A stretch of DNA of 64,000 nt from Ceratodon purpureus (GCA_014871385.1 CM026426.1:52872478-52936477), one strand, 5' to 3'; positions 47,306 through 58,799 are shown, counted from the stretch's first letter. Translations and numbers: made by a program. The notes: generated from the letters alone by a model not told the origin.

Positions 47306-47653
47306 ATGTCAAAGTCCACGCAGCGGCAAGTTGTTCTTATTCAGAAACTGATAACATCATACTTTACTACAGATGTGATCACTGAGTTCAGTTCTTCTTG
47401 CTGCCATTCATTCTGTGAGGTTTCTGATTCGGATTATGTTGAAGAAACACCAGTGTCAAAGCAAGGGAATCGTGACTTCTATCTAGGTAAGTGCAACAAC
47501 GTAGATGAGTCTCCTAGGCGGTCTTTATTCATGAGTCCAGTTTCGTTATGTTATTCTGGAAGTAGCTTTGACAACACACCTTCTCTTTCTGAGGGAAGGC
47601 TTTCAGTAGGGTCTCCTACTGCTTCTTCTGAATCTATTGCGTTCAAGAAGTGA
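47306..47653 (+). CDS. Short ORF upstream of the transposase, unknown function
   Basis: This is 115 codons from ATG, Ser/Thr-rich, with SDSDYVEETPVSKQGNRDFY and a C-terminal part rich in Ser-Pro pairs (SVGSPTASSESIAFKK). A GGTAAGTG donor lies within it (47487), so it may be a spliced leader exon instead. The transposase ATG follows 180 bases on, behind an acceptor-like TTTTCCTAG. No family is recognised. Confidence 0.35.
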   Translation: MSKSTQRQVVLIQKLITSYFTTDVITEFSSSCCHSFCEVSDSDYVEETPVSKQGNRDFYLGKCNNVDESPRRSLFMSPVSLCYSGSSFDNTPSLSEGRLSVGSPTASSESIAFKK

Positions 47654-47831
47654 GAAGATTGATATTCTACGGTGAGTTTTGGTTGCAATCTCATGAAAGA
47701 GTAACTCTGTCTTTTTCTTCTATAAGCTTATCGTGCATCCTGAACTCGTCGACCATGAATTCTCATTCAGTTTTTGATAACTAATGTGTGTTTCTTGTTT
47801 TCTACGTCTATTATTTTCCTAGGTTCCAGCG

Positions 47832-50800
47832 ATGGGTAACACTGCTAAGAGGCAACGCTTGCGACAGGGTATCAGCCGCCCAAGTCCAGCAGCGAGGCTT
47901 GCTGAAGCTCGCTTGCAGGAGGACTTACGGGCAGTAGTTACAGAGAGGGCGAGAGAACGGAAGGCCCTTCAGAGAGCACGAGATAGACAAAGACACGAGG
48001 AAACATTGGTGTTAGCTTCTGTGCCGCCGGATCATGAAGTCGAAGATGCTCTAACTGCGCGGGAGTTGAACCGAATCTCCCTTCGCATAGCACAGTACAT
48101 AGTCGAAGAGTTGAGAAGTTGTCCCGGTCCATCTAGTAGGAGAGATGTTATGGAGAGGGTCATGCGTCATAACACTATTTCCCCTTTGCTACCTGTTTAC
48201 TATGCTCGGCCACAGGTAGCAAAAGTTATTCATTCTTTCATTGAGAACTTCAAGAACGAGTTACAGTTAGTGAAGCAGGCTAACTCTAACGAGCTGTTGG
48301 CAAGGAAGAGTGCCTTGTTAGATGCCGCAGTTAGCCAGGGGATCGAAGGAGTTAGGCCGTTGTCACGTGTTTTGGTTACAACACAGAAGAGCATCAATAT
48401 TGCGTTGAACAGAAGGGTTTACGCCGCCGACAGTCAAGACACGGTTTGCAGTCTTCGCTTAAATCCGAAGAAGAGAGCAGGGCTATCTGAGTATATCAAA
48501 CAATGCATTCATGCATGGTGGAATGGTCAAACAAAAGTATCACCGAACAAGAAGGACATCGTCAAGCACAGAGTAGGTCGAAAAGACTGGGCCGAGCCTC
48601 ATCCAACACATTACTTGTGCGAGCCTCAGGTGAGTTGTAACTTATTGATATGAGTTTGTGTAATATGATTAGTCCAAATACTTAGTCTTCACACTTTCGG
48701 TATCTCACAGGACAAAAAAGATATCTAAAGATTCTAGAGAAGTCGAGAACAGTTACTTTGTAGTTTTTGTACAGCATGTTTTGCCTAGGCTGCATACCAT
48801 GGTACATAATTTGGATCAAAACATTGCAAGACAAATTACTATATATAGTCAATTTTGGGTGTGTACTCTTTGTAATGTTAACTTCTATCAGGGTCCTGTT
48901 GGAGTGAAGTATAAACTGTACTGGTTCTGTAATTTGGAGGCAATATATGATATAGTAATTCTGAGGACTACAAATTAGAAGTGGAGAAGTGGTACCATGC
49001 GTACTTTACGTTCATAGTAAGTCTTAGATGTGCGTCGTGATGTACTTTTTGACTTGGGACTTCCACTAGTTGCGATGTAGCAGTACAAATGTCCATAAGA
49101 TGGTTCTTCATTGTACTTATTGTACGAGTAGAATTTCACTTTGGTACACAGTTTACTTGTTTCTATTTTTTTAGCTACTTTTGAAAACTTATCAATAACT
49201 TAGAATATAGTTCAGTACTTGGAGTCATGTTGATACGTGGCGTTGCGATGTATTGTACTTTCTTAGTATACAATTTATACTTGCATCAATGTCAAAAGTA
49301 CTGAGGAGTACCCACTGTGATTTTCTGTGTTTTTTGTAGAGTAAGGGTGTTAGTTTTCTACAATTAGTACATTGTGTTGTATGTTTTGTAAGAGGTTCTG
49401 AAATGAGGGTCCTAAATTGTACCTGATGTATACTTGTGCGTGATTGGCAGACCTCGTTCTTCTTGCGCTTCTAAGAGGTCCATCCAGAATGTACTGTGCG
49501 GCAAAGGGCTTTTGAGAGGTTGAAGCCTTGGTGGGTGCGAAAACTGAAGGAGAGGAATACCTGTTGTTGCATATACCAGGTGGAGATGGACATGATGAAG
49601 GCTGGATTGAGCAACCTCAGAGACAAAGTCAGGGGGCTCCATGTGCATACCACCTGTGATTGTGCGTGTATAGTGTGCACAGGCAGTAAGGAAGGGACTT
49701 GTTGTGCACATGAGAATACTTTCAAACGAATAACTCTAATGTAGGAATCATGTGTTTGTGCAAAGGGAGAATTTGATGTGTGGCACAGACTTGAATGTCT
49801 CATGGGCAACTGTTCTTGTTGTGGTTTCCAGCTCTTTCCTATTTGTCCGCATGAGTTGTCTGGTTCTAACACCTTTCTTGTTAGATGGAAATGTTTCGAG
49901 TACTACCAGGTGGGAGTGGATGCTCACTCTAGAAGAGTGAAGAAACGGCTTAGAGAGGCTTTCAGAGAAACAGCTGCTAACGAATTCCTATCTTATATGG
50001 AGAAAACAGTGACCACCTTTATCACGCACAACTTCAAGGCGCGATGGCAAGATGAGCAATGCCAATTGATGATGAAGAACGTTCCGGAGGGGGTTGTTGT
50101 GTCACATATTGACTATGCAGAGAACTACACTTTTGCCATCCAAAACGAGGTCCAGAGCTTGTACTACTTCAGTACTAGTGTGACCATCCTGGTGCACATT
50201 ACGATGTGGAAAGAAGGAGAGTAGACCATGAAGCAGACTCACTTCTACATATCTGATGATAAGGCTCACGATTCAGCTTTTGTTCAACATTGTCTGACGT
50301 TGCATTGGGATTGGCTCGGTGATTCAGGGTTGACACCGGAGGAACATTGGGTCTACAGTGACGGGTGTAGTTCCCAGTTTAAGTGCGCAACAGCGATGTA
50401 CTTTGTTGCACGCTACCCAGCGCTCACGGAGGGCTGCAAGATGCGGTGGAACTACTTCGAGTCGGCTCATGGAAAAGGAGAATGGGATGGGGCTGGTGCT
50501 GTGGTGAAGAGGGCGCTTGCTGCTGAGCAGATCCAGAATCCACTCAGGCCCTTACAGAATGCCGCTCAAGTGGTGGCGTTCCTGGAGGAAAAATACACAA
50601 AGCGTGTTGCCAGCTCATATGCTCATGCCAAAACTTCCCCTCTTTCACGTGTATTTTGGTTGATAGGAAATACAGAGGTGGATCATACTGATAAGAGTAT
50701 CAAGTGTAACACTTTGCCCAGCTCAAAGAGTCTATATTCTATTATGGGCTTTTCTAGGTCTGATCCTACTATGCTTAGAACTCGAGAGTTGTCATGCTTC

Positions 50801-51358
50801 TGTGTCCCGTGTATTGATGGTGATTGGACTGAGTGTGAGAATCTGTCGCATGTGCAGGAGTGGACTGTACAGAGGCTCTGTCCATAGAGTGCAGGGGCCG
50901 TAGCACAGCAAATTGAAGAAGTTGACGACGAGGCTAACTGGGTGTATGACGGCATTTCAGAGGAGGTCGGTGATTTGGTGGACATCAGCGACAATTTCAT
51001 GATTCTAGCAGAAGAAGAGAACGAAGACGGGGTGGAATTCTACATTCTCCAGTGTGAAGCAAAGAAGTTTGTGTTAGCAGAGCCCATGACTTGCCCTTGG
51101 GGGGGGATATTTAGGGCTGGAGACGTTGTGATCAGAGCAAAGTATTACAAGAAGTATGGACGTGGTGAGAAGACATATGTACTCTGTGACAAAGCAGTTG
51201 ATGCACATGTCAATGCCCATCTGGTTAGAGCTTGTAAATTCCCTATGGTTCTAGCTCCTCACAGGGTTAAAGGTACTCCTGTATACACAATGTCTAGTGA
51301 AACGCAAAGGATATGTGAAGATGCCTTGCGAGAGTGGTGGGCGTTCAATGAAGATTAA
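47832..51358 (+). pseudogene. DDE-type transposase, copy 2
   Basis: Exons are 47832-48629 and 49451-51358. N-terminal 266 residues: basic and helical (ARERKALQRARDRQRHEETL), then a conserved block RHNTISPLLPVYYARPQVAKVIHSFIENF with LLARKSALLDAAVSQGIEGVRPLSRVL. Exon 2: zinc-binding clusters CCCIYQVEMD, CDCACIVCTGSKEGTCC, CLMGNCSCCG with ICPHEL; core SHIDYAENYTFAIQNEVQSLYY (Asp 1), FYISDDKAHDSAFVQH, WVYSDGCSSQFKCATAMYF (Asp 2), SAHGKGEWDGAGAVVKRAL (acidic residue 3); then CFCVPCIDGDWTEC and a beta-rich tail with MTCPWGG and YYKKYGRGEKTYVL. Four in-frame stops: one is TAG where copy 1 has TGG. Near-complete otherwise. It likely drove movement of the element. Confidence 0.85.
48630..49450 (+). 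other. GTAC-dense intron in DDE copy 2
   Basis: GTGAGT donor and TTGGCAG acceptor. About 17 GTAC motifs in 821 bp by hand count, against about 3 expected. Confidence 0.7.
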
Positions 51359-52293
51359 ATACAAGTTGGCTCACTATGTACACAGATTTCAGGATTGTTT
51401 CTCATTTGACGTTGGTTTTAGTAGTACTGGTCCCGTGATGATACAAGTCAAACAAATGCTTGGGTATTTGTTTGACTGAAAGTGAGCTCCAGAGATATCC
51501 CGCTATCCAAGTGCTCCCCCTTTTTTTTGCTACAGTCATCTATTGTCTGGCATAGTAGTCTGTGATTAAGAGAACCTGCAATCCCTTTCTTTTTTTTATT
51601 CTTTATAATCTTCTTTTTATAATTTCATTTTGTACCTTGTAATGTCACTCTCTTTTACGTTTGTGCCTCTTCAGTGTAGTATCACCCATTCCGTATTTCT
51701 TTTTTCATTTTGAGTCAGGCTGGACGATCATGGTTCTACATTTTGCTGGATATTAGATACTGTAGTTTTTTTCCTTTTTGTTTTGGGCCTTCTACAGGGA
51801 GCACTGGATAGTGGTATCTCAAGAGCTCATGTCTGAGGATAGCTATTCAGACTAGCCAAACAGTAGCATTGAAACATAGAACTAAGATTACTCAAACAGT
51901 GCCATCGAAACATTCATTCTAAGAATTAACAAGTGAGTTTATAAACTCAACTTCAAGCTTCCAGATCCAGATTTTGAATGGTTGTATATTTATCTGAGTT
52001 GTTCTATGTTTGCTACACAATAGTTGAAGTTCCAAGAGTCAAAAAAATCCTTGCCTATGGCCAACTTGTACATGTCTCGAGCTCCAAAAAATGTACAAAG
52101 AGTATGTTCTAAATACACACGGTACTACAAACAGTACATGGGCTGAACCATTCTTCAAAATCTTTGCATTTCGCTTGTTTGTACATGTAGTATATCAAAA
52201 ATGTACAAATAGTATGTTGTAGATTTATATACGGTAGTACAAACAGTACATGGGCTGAAATATTGTTCAGAATAGCACAACACAGATGTGAAG
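51359..52293. other. Intergenic region between the converging genes
   Basis: No gene. T-rich runs after 51580 may be the 3' end of the transposase transcript. A direct repeat of about 100 bases with TGTACAAAnAGTATGTT and GTACAAACAGTACATGGGCTGAA occurs at about 52090-52150 and 52200-52262, again GTAC-rich. Confidence 0.5.
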
Positions 52294-53405
52294 TCATCTT
52301 CTCCTAGGTGGTTTCCTGGTTGACCTTCGGATGGCAAGTGGTAAGGCATTGTCTCTACACATTTTACTCTTACACTTACAAGAAAACTGAGGTAGGTCCG
52401 GATCATCATTGTTAAAATTAGTGCCATAGTCCCAAGTTAGTTCCTCTCCAGGCCGTATGATACGATTTGCAAAAAATGCTACATGATAGAAGCGGCGATC
52501 CACACTCTCTATCAAGACAGGTACATCCACTAGGTTAGAATCTTCACACCTGTAATGAGAGAGGCCCACCGTCAGGTCAGATTGAAAACGTGAGGACAAA
52601 GACCGCTGAGTATATAGAATATGGTCGCAAGTTCTAACCTGTGGTTCAAAAACCTGGCCACATTTCCAAACCGAGAAGAGTCCAAGCATGGTGCATTGTG
52701 GTCGTCCAGTTTCCGCTCACTGGCCCAGTCAGCATCAAGTTGCAAGCTATAGGACTGACCCCTAACTACCTCCAAGTTCCTAACCATTTGCTCAGCATTT
52801 GTTAAAATCTCTCCCGTCAACTCAAAAACAAACGCACCTCTAGGAATTAGCTCAGTCGTCCGAATCCCCCACCCCGTAAGGGCTGTACGAAAAACCTCTA
52901 CTTGATACTTCATCCCCTGCTCGACAACACGATTGCCACAATCACTATGACACCTACACTTGACATTGCACTCCTTAACGAAAAGACGACCCACATAACC
53001 CCGGCACACTGAATCTCCATTAAAACATCGTGCTGCCTTCTTACAGTAATGTGCATCTTCTTCGTTGCGTGGCTCCAGGTACGCGTCCTCCACTTGGCCT
53101 CCTTCAGTGTATGCAACTCCACCGACTGGACTGGATTGGCATGCACAAGTACCATTCGCCCCCAAGCATTCCGAGGAACAAAGACAGAAGTCCCCGGGGC
53201 GGAGGCTTTCAAGGGTGGTAGGCACGACTGCTTGGTCAAAGACCACACTAGAATTCATGTATTGAAAATATGTCATAGCAATTTCAGACTGACCGACAAG
53301 GACAGGAATCCTCTCGAGTCCCTTGGACAAGTCTGCTGCATCATACCAAGCTTCAGCCTGGTTGAATCCCATCCCAACAGACCACCTTCCCCTCGTCATG
53401 GTCAT
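52294..53405 (-). CDS. SET-domain histone H3 lysine methyltransferase (SUVR/SU(VAR)3-9 type) carried by the transposon
   Basis: Two exons, 53405-52639 and 52549-52294, join at NHR and CEDSN with consensus splice sites; 340 codons without a stop. Residues 1-75: family-specific leader with DLSKGLERIPVLV. Residues about 76-175: pre-SET Cys cluster (CLCSSEC, CACQ, CKKAARC, ECNVKCRCHSDCGNRV). Residues about 180-310: SET with GWGIRTTELIPRGAFVFELTGEIL, RFLNHRCEDSN (cofactor-binding NHxC motif), FFANR, GEELTWDYG (ELxxDY motif). Post-SET FSCKCKSKMCRD, then basic RRSTRKPPRRR. Known relatives methylate histone H3 Lys9; the substrate here is inferred. It lies 267 bases after the RP stop and converges on the transposase. 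It is not a captured fragment, because a diverged copy sits in the same place in element copy 1. Confidence 0.88.
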
Positions 53406-53671
53406 AAAAATAGAAGAGACAAGTTCTAAGACTGCAGGGGAGGACTACAAATAAAGAAATAAAAATCAGGGCGGCAACTAGAACAACCGCATGGGGAAAA
53501 AAACAGACAAGCCTGGAACCTTCCCTGTAAGGAAGACCTCACTCATGAGGTAAGATACATTGATATACCTGCAAATCCATTCTATACAGGCATTGTACCG
53601 CAGCTCAATAGATCAAAAAACAAAAAAACTAACTACAAAAGGCAATCCTACAGATTGCTCAAGCCTGTATT

Positions 53672-55256
53672 CTATGTGGCACCACCTCTCCGCCGTTTCT
53701 GTGAGAGATTGCCACCTACCTTGCCGCCCTTCACCTTCTCCTTCTTTCTCCCCTTCGCCCTAGTCTTCTCAGCAGATTCCTCTGCCGCTTGCTCTGCCTC
53801 CTTGGCGGTGCGTGCCCTGGTCCGCACATTGACCTCAGGGACAGCCGCGGGACTCCCACTCACTCCAACAATCCCAGCGAGCTCCTTGTATGTGGTCTTG
53901 TCAGCTGAGTACACATTCTCCACCGCCGCACATTGTCCCGCGCCAACATCATCCTCCACCTCCGGCCCCTTTGCCCTCTTTGCTCTCAGCTTGAAAGGAG
54001 ACCGGGGCGAAACAGACTTCATCACCTGGGCTCCTTCTCCCTCCGATGCTCCCAACGAGGCCACACCAGCCGATCCTTCCACCGCGGCTGAATCCTCTAC
54101 GGCTGCCTCTCCTTCCAAGCAGACTGAAGCTTGCACATCCAACCCCCCCTTCTCTACACCAGTCCTCCCAGCATCGCCCTTCTCCTTTGGAGCCTGCTCC
54201 TTCTCCTTTAAAGTACCCTCAGACCTCCTTCTTGATACCGCCATAAATTTTGCAGCAGCCTCCTCCGAAACCAGTGTCTCTACCAAACCCCCAACCGTGG
54301 TCCCCGCTCCATCCCGAGGAAGTTCTCCCCAAAGCGCTCTTCCCTTGCGTCCCGGGAGGCATAGTGACCCCGGCTTGGCCATTTCATTCCTCTGAGGTTG
54401 CGGCGGCGTGTCCTTCCCCTTCACTCCCTGCGGTCCCTTCTTCTCCTCTGGCAGCACCTCCGCTCCCTTCACTCCATGTGGCCCCTTCTTCTCCTCTGCC
54501 ATCACCTCTGTCCCCCTCACACCCTGCAGTCTCTTCTCCATTCCCGTCACCGCTTCTCCTTCCACCTCTGCCCCCTCCTCTACTGCCTCGGCCTTCTTCT
54601 TCCCGCTCCCAACAACCCCTGCAGTCTCACTCTTCTTCTTCCCGCTCAGACCAACCACAACCCCTCCTTCAGCCTTCTTCCCGCTCCCACTGACAACAAT
54701 ACCAACAACCCGACCACCCTCACCCCCTTCAGCTTCCCCTGGACTCATCACTTCGACCAAATCCTCCTCTTCCACATCTCCTTCCCCACGGTCTTGGCTG
54801 TCTGGCTGTTGTAGGCTGCCTTCTCCACCGGCTGCCTGTGAAGGCTTGAACTCCATACTGACAACGCCGTCTCCTCCATCCTCTGTCTCCTCATGTGAGC
54901 TCGCATCATCTTCCGAGCTCCCATCCGAGTCGGTAGTGCCGGAGCTCGAACGTTCCGGGACATCTTGGGATGGGGCTCTTCATCATCTGAAGACTCCTCT
55001 TCCGACCCTAGATCTGGTTCAAACCCCTTCAAGTGAGTGCCCTCAACGAGAGCCTCCATGACCACCTTCTGCACCGGCTTCTCCAACCTTGGTGCCTCTC
55101 TTGAAATTATGCTCTCCCCTCTCAGAATCCGCGGTGGCACCCCACCAAACTCTTGAGGCACGCCTCCAGAGCATGCTGCTTGGCTTGTTCCCCAATCGAC
55201 TGCTCCTCCCGCGCTGTTGAAAGCCTTCTTAGGTGATGCAAACCTGAGGCTAGACC
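53672..55256 (-). CDS. RP gene copy 2, second part (acidic and Lys/Glu-rich low complexity)
   Basis: The exon starts after the acceptor TCGTGGCAG at 55257. It reads GSSLRFASPKKAFNSAGG, then acidic EPDLGSEEESSDDEEPHPK. A frame change or short unrecognised intron near 54960 leads to SSSGTTDSDGSSEDDASSHEE, then SQAAGGEGSLQQ and a long stretch of imperfect repeats (EEKKGPxGVKG; SGKKKAE; EGAEVEGEA). The tail is basic (KTRAKGRKKEKVKGGKVGG, QKRRRGGAT). Composition suggests a disordered chromatin- or nucleic-acid-linked region; no catalytic motif. Copy 1 retains the same joins but little sequence, so function is unknown. Confidence 0.65.
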
Positions 55257-56278
55257 CTGCCACGACACAGGACATTAGAGTCTTTACACATAGTATTAAA
55301 TGTAATTGTAGTCAACTAGCACAAATGAACCAGTACTGTCACTACCTATTGGATTTGAACTGGTGGACCACTTGTACAAGTCTGCAATTCAGAATGTACT
55401 GTAGGACCTGGACTCAATCTATATTTACCATGTAGGACTTCTAGTACCAAGTTAAATAAATACAAGAAATACCTGTTGTAGCTCCGTCAAGTACAGTGTC
55501 GTCTGTGTACAGCACCGTAAGTACATTTCAACCACAATGTAGTACATAAGATACTTGCTCTAAGTAGCCGCATGTACCTGAAGATTAGGCCTACTATACA
55601 AATATGACTTTTCCAGCACCTAACCAAAGTCACCAAGTACTATGCAATACACAATAATCTATGGAATTTAGTGAAGCAACTTCTTGTACACATGTTGCAT
55701 TTACTGAATTTAACACTAATATACAAATATGACATTTCCAGCGCCTAACTACTACCTGCAAGTACTATGCAACACACAGAAATCTATGGAATTCAGTGAA
55801 GCAACTTCTTGTACATATGTTGCATTCAGACTTTTACACTGATATACAAACATGACATTTCCAGCGCCTAACAGAAATCACCAAGTATTATGCACTACAT
55901 ACTAATCTATGGAATTCATCAAAGCAACTTCTTGTACACATATTGCACTTAGACTTCGACACTAAGGTATACATTCAGTCACATGCCGTTAGTGAAATTG
56001 ACCTTCTTATACACTGTGCAAGCTTAACTTCTCTAAGATGACGATCAGATGAGTGATCGCAACCACAGGTATGGAGTGTACAACCTTACTAGCCAATGGG
56101 TGTACTGGTTATACTTCCTATAACAAACTTCTAGAACTCACAAGAAGTGGAACAGTCGCATACTACAATCTGAGCTACGTAGTACAGAAGCTCTGAAATC
56201 CCTACAAAGCACAACATTGACTATTCAAGTAACAAGACACATAATAAGAGTCTGAAAATTAGGTTTAAGCAAACTTAC
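55257..56278 (-). other. RP intron copy 2: GTAC-dense, with a tandem repeat
   Basis: Donor GATG then GTAAGT (56278), acceptor at 55257; phase 1, as in copy 1. About 17 GTAC motifs in 1,022 bp. Holds the 124-bp tandem repeat at 55595-55965. Confidence 0.75.
55595..55965 (+). repeat. Tandem repeat, three units of 123-125 bp
   Basis: Units start with TATACAAAYATGACWTTTCC at 55595, 55720 and 55843. Each contains CTATGGAATT and GCAACTTCTTGTACA at the same offset. Identity between units is roughly 80-85%. Confidence 0.8.
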
Positions 56279-58103
56279 CATCTGAAGGCACCTTGGCCAT
56301 AGCCTGGTTTGTTCTCTCTTCCATCAATCTCTTCCTTTCTTCGGCCAGTCCTAGCATCCTAGCCTTCTCCACCAAATCTGCATGTGGCTCCCCCCAGCCA
56401 AAACTTCGGTGCCAATCCGGGTGACACATCTCCCCACACCCTGTGGCCACGCACTTACAACTTTGTACGAAGACAACTGAAGCACAAAAAGGATGATACA
56501 AGTGTCTACAGGAGGATACAACCATGTCATTCTGTGGAAATGGGAAGGAACACAAGCAACAAGTTGTAATCCTGATCTGCGAGGGCTCATCTAAAAAATC
56601 GACCCCGGGCAGAATTGATTCCCCAGCCGCATACACCATTGGACTTGGAGCGAAGTTCAGATTGCTCCTCCCCTGTTTCAATTGAAACTTCTCTGCTGCA
56701 AGGGCATCAAACTGCAGCTGGCCCAAGTCCAACTCCCTCGTCAACGCCTGGATCTCAGCCTCGGCAGTCCGCAGCTCCTTTGCGGCCGCGACCATCTTCT
56801 CCTCCTCTGCTAGCTGCTCCTGAATTCCCTCCATCTTGATCTTCTCCTTATATACATCCGCTCCTTGCGACTCATGTGTTCTTATCAATGCCGTCTTCTG
56901 CTCCTCCTGTTTCTTCAGCTGGCCCATGCCCCATTCAGACTGTTTGGTGCTACAAACGGCGCGGTCAAGCCGTTGAGCCGCCTCCTTCTTCAGCTCCCGC
57001 TTGTGCTTTTGCTCCAAATGGATGGCCTGCATTAGTCCCTCCACGCATTGCAGCCGATCCTCCACTGCCCCCTTGGCCAACCTCCCTCTACCCTGATCAC
57101 ATGCCTGCGCATCCTCCTGCAAACACACACCCAAGGCCATGGCTGATTCAAGTCCCCCCCTTGATTCACCCCGTGCCCCACGACCCCGCACCCTCACCAC
57201 GTCCCCTTGCTCCCCCTTCCCTTCCCAACCGGGCTCAACCTTGATGCCGCGCCACTCCTATCCTCGCACGTCCACCTTCTTCTTCCCCTCTTCGCACTTG
57301 GAATCTGCGATACTCTTCCTCAGCTCCTCCAACTTCCCTCGATCTAACTTGTACCGACTCCTTTGTCGCTTGTTAGTCTCCTCCCCGAATGCACACCAAT
57401 TCACCCGACCTCCACCCTCTTCGTACTCCAAAGCAACTCCTTCTGCAAACCTGATGGTAATCAGGTTCAGATTCTCCTCTTCTTCGTGTTGGTACAGAAT
57501 CGGGTGCAAGTACTTCACCCTATCCACCACCTCTTGAACCTCGCAGCCCTGCCAATAGAATCCGCTACGGCCCCCATCCCCATACGGTTTACCGAATAAC
57601 CTACGCACCGTGTCGGAGGAGACTGTTCCGCGACGAAAGTGGTGGGGATTGTCTCCCTCGTTGGAGATTCCATACTCTGCTGCAAAATCTGCCTTCTTCA
57701 GCTCCCGTGGAGGCTTCTTCAACCTGTCGATTTCTTCATCAACGTCCTCCACGCACAGGAAGGCCTTCTCGGACCGCACCGGTCCCTTTCCCTTCTTCTT
57801 TGCTGTGGACCTCGAGCCTGCGGCTGGTTCTCCCTCCTCCGCGTCCCGGCTTGGTGCCCTCCCTCGGCTCGTTCCTCTCCCCTTCTTCTCGATCTCCTCG
57901 ACAGCAGGCTCGCTCGCAGATGTCCCTCCTCCGGCTCCCTCCCCTCGTGCCTTCTTCCGCGGACCCTCCCTTCCCCCTTCATCTTCATCGCTCCCCACAC
58001 CTCGACTTCTTCTCTCTCGCGCTCCCTTACTTCTCCCCCTCCTCGCGCTGTCCCTGTCTCCAGAGCGCGCGCTTCGGCTGCGCTCCATCGCTGCCCCACC
58101 CAA
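56279..58103 (-). pseudogene. RP gene copy 2, first part: conserved domain, coiled coil, RING-like zinc finger
   Basis: One frame from ATG 58103 to the splice donor at 56278, 608 codons, with a single TAG at 57258-57260. Residues 1-125: Arg/Ser/Gly/Glu-rich. About 135-280: domain also found in copy 1, FLCVEDVDEEIDRLKKPPREL, SGFYWQGCEVQEVVDRVKYLHPILYQH, FAEGVALEYEEGGGRVNWCAFGEE. About 340-480: coiled coil (KKQEEQKTALIRTHE; EKIKMEGIQEQLAEEEKMVAAAKEL). About 510-570: CCLCSFPFPQNDMVVSSCRHLYHPFCAS, CKCVATGCGEMC, HRSFGWGEP, a C-x2-C/C-x-H-x2-H-x2-C/C-x4-C zinc-finger layout resembling RING. Ubiquitin ligase activity would be inference. Single stop aside, it looks intact. Confidence 0.7.
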
Positions 58104-58479
58104 TTCCTCGAGCTTGGTTATGTTTGGGTATCGAAGATGGTTGCCTAGCTCTGTGAGCTTCCAGCTGAGGCTAAAACAAACCTATCAATCGCCAATTGCT
58201 CTCACTACATGCAGTATCGTAAACCACTCCCACCATAGCCAAAACCTCTCCACATCAATCCCACTACCAGAATCACAGCTTCCCCTCCCCAGCTCCTCCA
58301 ACACTCTCATGTAACCACCACAACAATTCCACTTCCACAACTAGGGCTCACACTCTTTCTGCCTACCTTCAACACACCGTCACGGCGCCAAGCTAACCAA
58401 CACCCGCCTAAACCCTCACAATCCAAGCCGACCAACACCCGTAGAAACCCACATTACGGCTAACTAAAACCCTAAACCA

Positions 58480-58700
58480 TTACCCCTAGCAATCCCCACC
58501 CGCCATCCCTGGTTGAGGCGCAGCTCGCAGACTCCACAAGCATGGCAGACCTCGACCCCCAACTCGGGAGGTGCGAGACGAAGGTGACCCCCGACCACCG
58601 GTCACCCAGCAAATTTCACACCTTCCCGACCGCCGGTCACCGGTCACCTCCACATTCTCCATCGACGGTAACCGGTGACCGCCGGTCACTCAGGTGGGTA
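58480..58700. promoter_or_regulatory. Cluster of CCGGTCACC / GGTGACCG words upstream of RP
   Basis: In 58590-58695 the words ACCGGTCACC, GACCGCCGGTCACCGGTCACC, GGTAACCGGTGACCGCCGGTCAC recur in direct and inverted orientation, about six near-copies of GGTCACC/GGTGACC in 110 bases. They lie about 500 bases upstream of the RP start and could be a regulator or transposase binding field. Confidence 0.4.
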
Positions 58701-58799
58701 ATCACTTCCTGCCGTTTTCTAAGCCGTCACTTCAAAAATTTCCAGCTACCGTTGCGTGTTAACATCAATTCACATTTGGTGGTATACTCCCACACTTAA

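Noticed and set aside
53655-54395. Plus-strand ORFs of 246 and 217 codons at 53.7-55.1 kb, Ser/Pro/Phe-rich
   Set aside because: They are shadows of the Glu/Lys/Gly-rich RP gene on the other strand; the minus frame aligns with copy 1.
57610-58314. Plus-strand ORF of 234 codons, Ser/Pro-rich
   Set aside because: It is antisense to the start of RP copy 2, whose minus-strand frame is conserved with copy 1.
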